Assembly (NCBI GenBank): GCA_030625695.1
Contig: DAOUQK010000032.1
Location: forward strand, 1 to 18,117
Length of the DNA stretch: 18,117 nt
Direction of reading: 5' to 3'
From: Paracoccaceae bacterium
GTDB lineage: Bacteria > Pseudomonadota > Alphaproteobacteria > Rhodobacterales > Rhodobacteraceae
The notes beneath the pieces were generated by a model that saw only the letters and a list, made by a program, of their open reading frames with translations, was not told where the DNA came from and did no database searches. The translations under genes and the position numbers were made by a program. This document shows, piece after piece, positions 16,137 through 18,117 of the stretch. Position 1 is the stretch's first letter. Every line of letters starts with the position of its first letter.

Positions 16137-17108
16137 TTATTTGCCAATCGACTTGGACCAGGCCTCAAGAGCGCCTTCGGGCATCTCGACCTTGTCATAC
16201 AGTGGCTGTGATGCTGCGCGGAATTTAGCGCGTTCTTCGTCGCTGAGTTCGATCACTTCGATACCTGCCGCTTGCAGATCGTTCAAAACGCTCTCACGGG
16301 TGGTAAGAAATGCCCGGTTTGCCGCATGTGCTTTGGCGGCTCCGTCGTCAACAATTTTGCGCTCGTCATCAGACAGACCTTGATACCAGTCTTCTGACAC
16401 GATCGCGATCCTGACGGCGGCTGCCATCTTGGCGTTGGTGAAATGCTTGATGAACGCAGTATGGCCAAACATCAACGGCACAAACGGTGGGTTTACATAC
16501 CCATCTGCCACGCCGGTCTGCAACGCATTGGGCACCTCGGACCATGACACAATTGTACCCTTCGAGCCCCATGTTTCAAAGGTTTGGATTTGCACTTTAT
16601 CCAACGCGCGCATCCGAACTGATTGCATGTCTTCAAGCGTGCGAATTGGTTTGTTTGTGGTGAAAATACCAGTCGGTAACCCCAAAAATACCAAATCCAT
16701 AACGCGCACGCCTTGTGGTGTCGTGCCTGCGTTAATCCGCTCCAGCATTCCGCCTTCGCTCAACGCTTTGTCGAGTTCTACGGAATCGGCAAAGAAATAC
16801 GGCATCATCGCACCAAAAATCGTGCTGTCTAGAGTTCCGGCGGACTTGGCATCCGACATGGATACCTCAAGCAGTCCCTGAGATATCTGGTCAAGGCGCT
16901 CAGCCTCTTCACCAAGTGAATTGCGCGGGAATTCCTCGGCCGCCATGCCATTTGCATTCAGGTGCTCGGCAAATGTATGGGCCCAGACATAGGTGCCTGA
17001 CCCTTCCAAATCGGGTGGTGAGTCCAACGCGATCTTGACTTGAGCGGCGGCAGGTAGTGCCAGCGCCAGGGCAATTGTGGTTGCAGCTATCGTTCTGGTT
17101 AGTTTCAT
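16137..17108 (-). CDS. dctP: TRAP transporter solute-binding protein (DctP-like)
   Basis: From ATG 17108 the protein has 323 residues. AGGAGG (17121 to 17116 on the minus strand) lies seven bases upstream and decides the start against an in-frame ATG at 17165. A Sec signal peptide is visible: MKLTRT, then a hydrophobic stretch ending in LPAAAQ, cleavage after about residue 22. The DctP fold shows in SVRMRALD (163-170) with Arg167, the position that usually clamps the substrate carboxylate, and in PNALQTGVADGYVNPP (193-208) with Asn206. The common DGQEN wording is DGYVN here, which may change specificity. It is periplasmic and delivers a carboxylate-type solute to DctQ/DctM. The substrate is not predictable from sequence alone. 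Confidence 0.92.
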   Translation of the reverse strand: MKLTRTIAATTIALALALPAAAQVKIALDSPPDLEGSGTYVWAHTFAEHLNANGMAAEEFPRNSLGEEAERLDQISQGLLEVSMSDAKSAGTLDSTIFGAMMPYFFADSVELDKALSEGGMLERINAGTTPQGVRVMDLVFLGLPTGIFTTNKPIRTLEDMQSVRMRALDKVQIQTFETWGSKGTIVSWSEVPNALQTGVADGYVNPPFVPLMFGHTAFIKHFTNAKMAAAVRIAIVSEDWYQGLSDDERKIVDDGAAKAHAANRAFLTTRESVLNDLQAAGIEVIELSDEERAKFRAASQPLYDKVEMPEGALEAWSKSIGK

Positions 17109-17115
17109 TGGTATT

Positions 17116-17121
17116 CCTCCT
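17116..17121 (-). promoter_or_regulatory. strong ribosome binding site of the TRAP binding-protein gene
   Basis: A perfect AGGAGG seven bases before ATG 17108, in the 34-base gap after the DctM stop. It would give the binding protein a higher translation level than the membrane subunits, as is usual in TRAP operons. Confidence 0.8.
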
Positions 17122-17142
17122 GGTTGATGTTGTTTATGGTTG

Positions 17143-18117
17143 TTAATGCCAAAGCCCCATTGCACGGGGCAAATACAGACTGATCGCCGGCACCTTTATC
17201 AGCAGCACAAGAACAGCGATTTCCGCGATCACAAATGGGATCACTTTATAGGCCAGGTCCCAGTACCGAACGCCCGTCACCGTCGATACGACCAACAAGC
17301 TTCCTCCAAGCGGGGGTGAAACCAGACCGATGCTAAGATTGAAGCAAATCACGATGCCCAAGTGTACCGGGTCTGCACCATTGGCGAGCGCAACGGGGGC
17401 CAAAAGCGGCACCAGCAGAGCCAGCGCAACAGGAATGTCGAGCACCATACCGGCAATGATGAAGATGATATTCAGAACCACCATATATCCCGCCGGGCCA
17501 AGCCCCAGCCCATCGACCAGTGCCGCAATCGCCTGCGGGATGCGCTCTAGTGCAGCCAAATGCCCAAAGACGGCGACAGCGCTAAGGATCATAAAGATCG
17601 ACCCCGTCAAAATTGCTGTGCGACTTAGGCTCTCACGCAGATCGGTGAAGGTCAGGGGCGTGTAGAAGAACGCGGCAATTCCGGCTGCAAAAACAGCCAC
17701 GGCAGCGGCCTCGGTGGGGGTCATCCAGCCAAGCACAATCCCTCCGATAATTATTAACGGCAGGGATAGCGCTGGTAACGCTTTGAATAGCGCCGGTAAC
17801 AGCGGTGGCGTATCGCCCTTTTTTACACGCGGATGATCTTCTTTACGGGCGTACCAAGCATTGACCATAAACAAGGCCGCCGCCAGCACCAGACCCGGCA
17901 ATATACCAGCCACAAACAGTGCTGCGACTGATGTTTGCATCAGCGCACCATAGAAAATCAAAATAATCGACGGTGGCACAATCGGTCCGATGATCGACGA
18001 GGCCGCTGTGATCGCACCAGCATAGACTGCTGAATACCCCTGCTCGCGCATCGCCGGAACAAGTGTATTTGATAGGGCCGCCGCGTCGGCAATGGCCGAT
18101 CCGGATATCCCGGCAAA
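17143..18117 (-). CDS. dctM: TRAP transporter large permease (DctM-like), 5' end outside the window
   Basis: The reading frame is open through the right edge: 22 codons upstream of the internal ATG 18051 (FAGISGSAIADAAALSNTLV) match the conserved DctM segment and join it in frame, so 18051 is not the start. The visible 324 residues hold GPIVPPSIILIFYG, several hydrophobic helices, a GWMTPTEAAAVAVF segment, the VLDIPVALALLVPLLAPV stretch and the GLVSPPLGGSLLVVS motif, all typical of the large ion-coupled permease of TRAP systems. About the first quarter to third of the protein is missing. It is an inner-membrane protein and moves the solute with a sodium or proton gradient. It comes first of the visible genes of the operon; whether more genes precede it cannot be seen. 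Confidence 0.92.
   Translation of the reverse strand, partial: FAGISGSAIADAAALSNTLVPAMREQGYSAVYAGAITAASSIIGPIVPPSIILIFYGALMQTSVAALFVAGILPGLVLAAALFMVNAWYARKEDHPRVKKGDTPPLLPALFKALPALSLPLIIIGGIVLGWMTPTEAAAVAVFAAGIAAFFYTPLTFTDLRESLSRTAILTGSIFMILSAVAVFGHLAALERIPQAIAALVDGLGLGPAGYMVVLNIIFIIAGMVLDIPVALALLVPLLAPVALANGADPVHLGIVICFNLSIGLVSPPLGGSLLVVSTVTGVRYWDLAYKVIPFVIAEIAVLVLLIKVPAISLYLPRAMGLWH

Noticed and set aside
16137..17165. Upstream ATG at 17165 as start of the TRAP binding protein
   Set aside because: It would place 19 polar residues before a standard signal peptide and overlap the DctM stop. AGGAGG seven bases before ATG 17108 is decisive.

Overview
The window reads as chromosomal DNA of an alphaproteobacterium, most likely of the Rhodobacterales/Roseobacter group. 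This is inferred from the moderately high G+C, the TRAP transporter with an M81 (MlrC-like) enzyme, and FNR-type boxes in front of stress genes. No rRNA, tRNA, CRISPR array, insertion sequence or phage gene was seen.

Layout. (1) 1-5432, a stress/proteostasis block: a 5'-complete, 3'-truncated Lon-like protease (-), a divergent FtsH-like membrane AAA+ metalloprotease (+), and a convergent 890-residue three-domain protein (-) that joins a phosphoribosyltransferase, an alpha/beta hydrolase and an erythromycin-esterase-like domain. (2) 5544-12694, a tight six-gene + strand operon: PLP aminotransferase, acyl-CoA synthetase, 2-oxoacid dehydrogenase E1-alpha, E1-beta and E2, and a Glu/Leu/Phe/Val-type dehydrogenase. 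Stops and starts overlap or lie a few bases apart, so one polycistronic message is likely. The set would deaminate (branched-chain) amino acids, convert the 2-oxoacids to acyl-CoA, and activate free acids to the same acyl-CoA pool. No E3 (lipoamide dehydrogenase) is present here. (3) 12695-14152, about 1.45 kb without an intact gene. It holds four truncated pieces joined end to end: the N-terminus of an F-type ATPase beta subunit (+), a TPR piece of an adenylate-cyclase-like protein (-), an AraC-type helix-turn-helix (+) and the C-terminus of a YdhR-like monooxygenase (+). (4) 14153-18117, a minus-strand operon read right to left: TRAP DctM (cut by the window edge), DctP, DctQ and an M81 metallopeptidase translationally coupled to DctQ.

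Regulation. Three sites match the FNR consensus TTGAT-N4-ATCAA at 9 of 10 positions, and all lie in non-coding upstream DNA: 736-749 (between the Lon-like and FtsH-like genes), 5449-5462 (between the triple-fusion gene and the aminotransferase operon) and 12776-12789 (upstream of the ATPase beta remnant). By hand arithmetic at equal base frequencies, about 0.5 such sites are expected per 18 kb, so three in a few hundred intergenic bases is notable. The 5449-5462 box is centred at exactly -41.5 from the ATG of the triple-fusion gene, with a TATAGT -10 element at -12 to -7. This predicts an oxygen-regulated leaderless transcript.

The least ordinary items are this leaderless FNR-class-II arrangement, the triple-domain fusion, and the mosaic of gene pieces whose first member still carries an FNR-type box. 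Together they suggest a low-oxygen stress island that has partly decayed and sits around an amino-acid/2-oxoacid operon.
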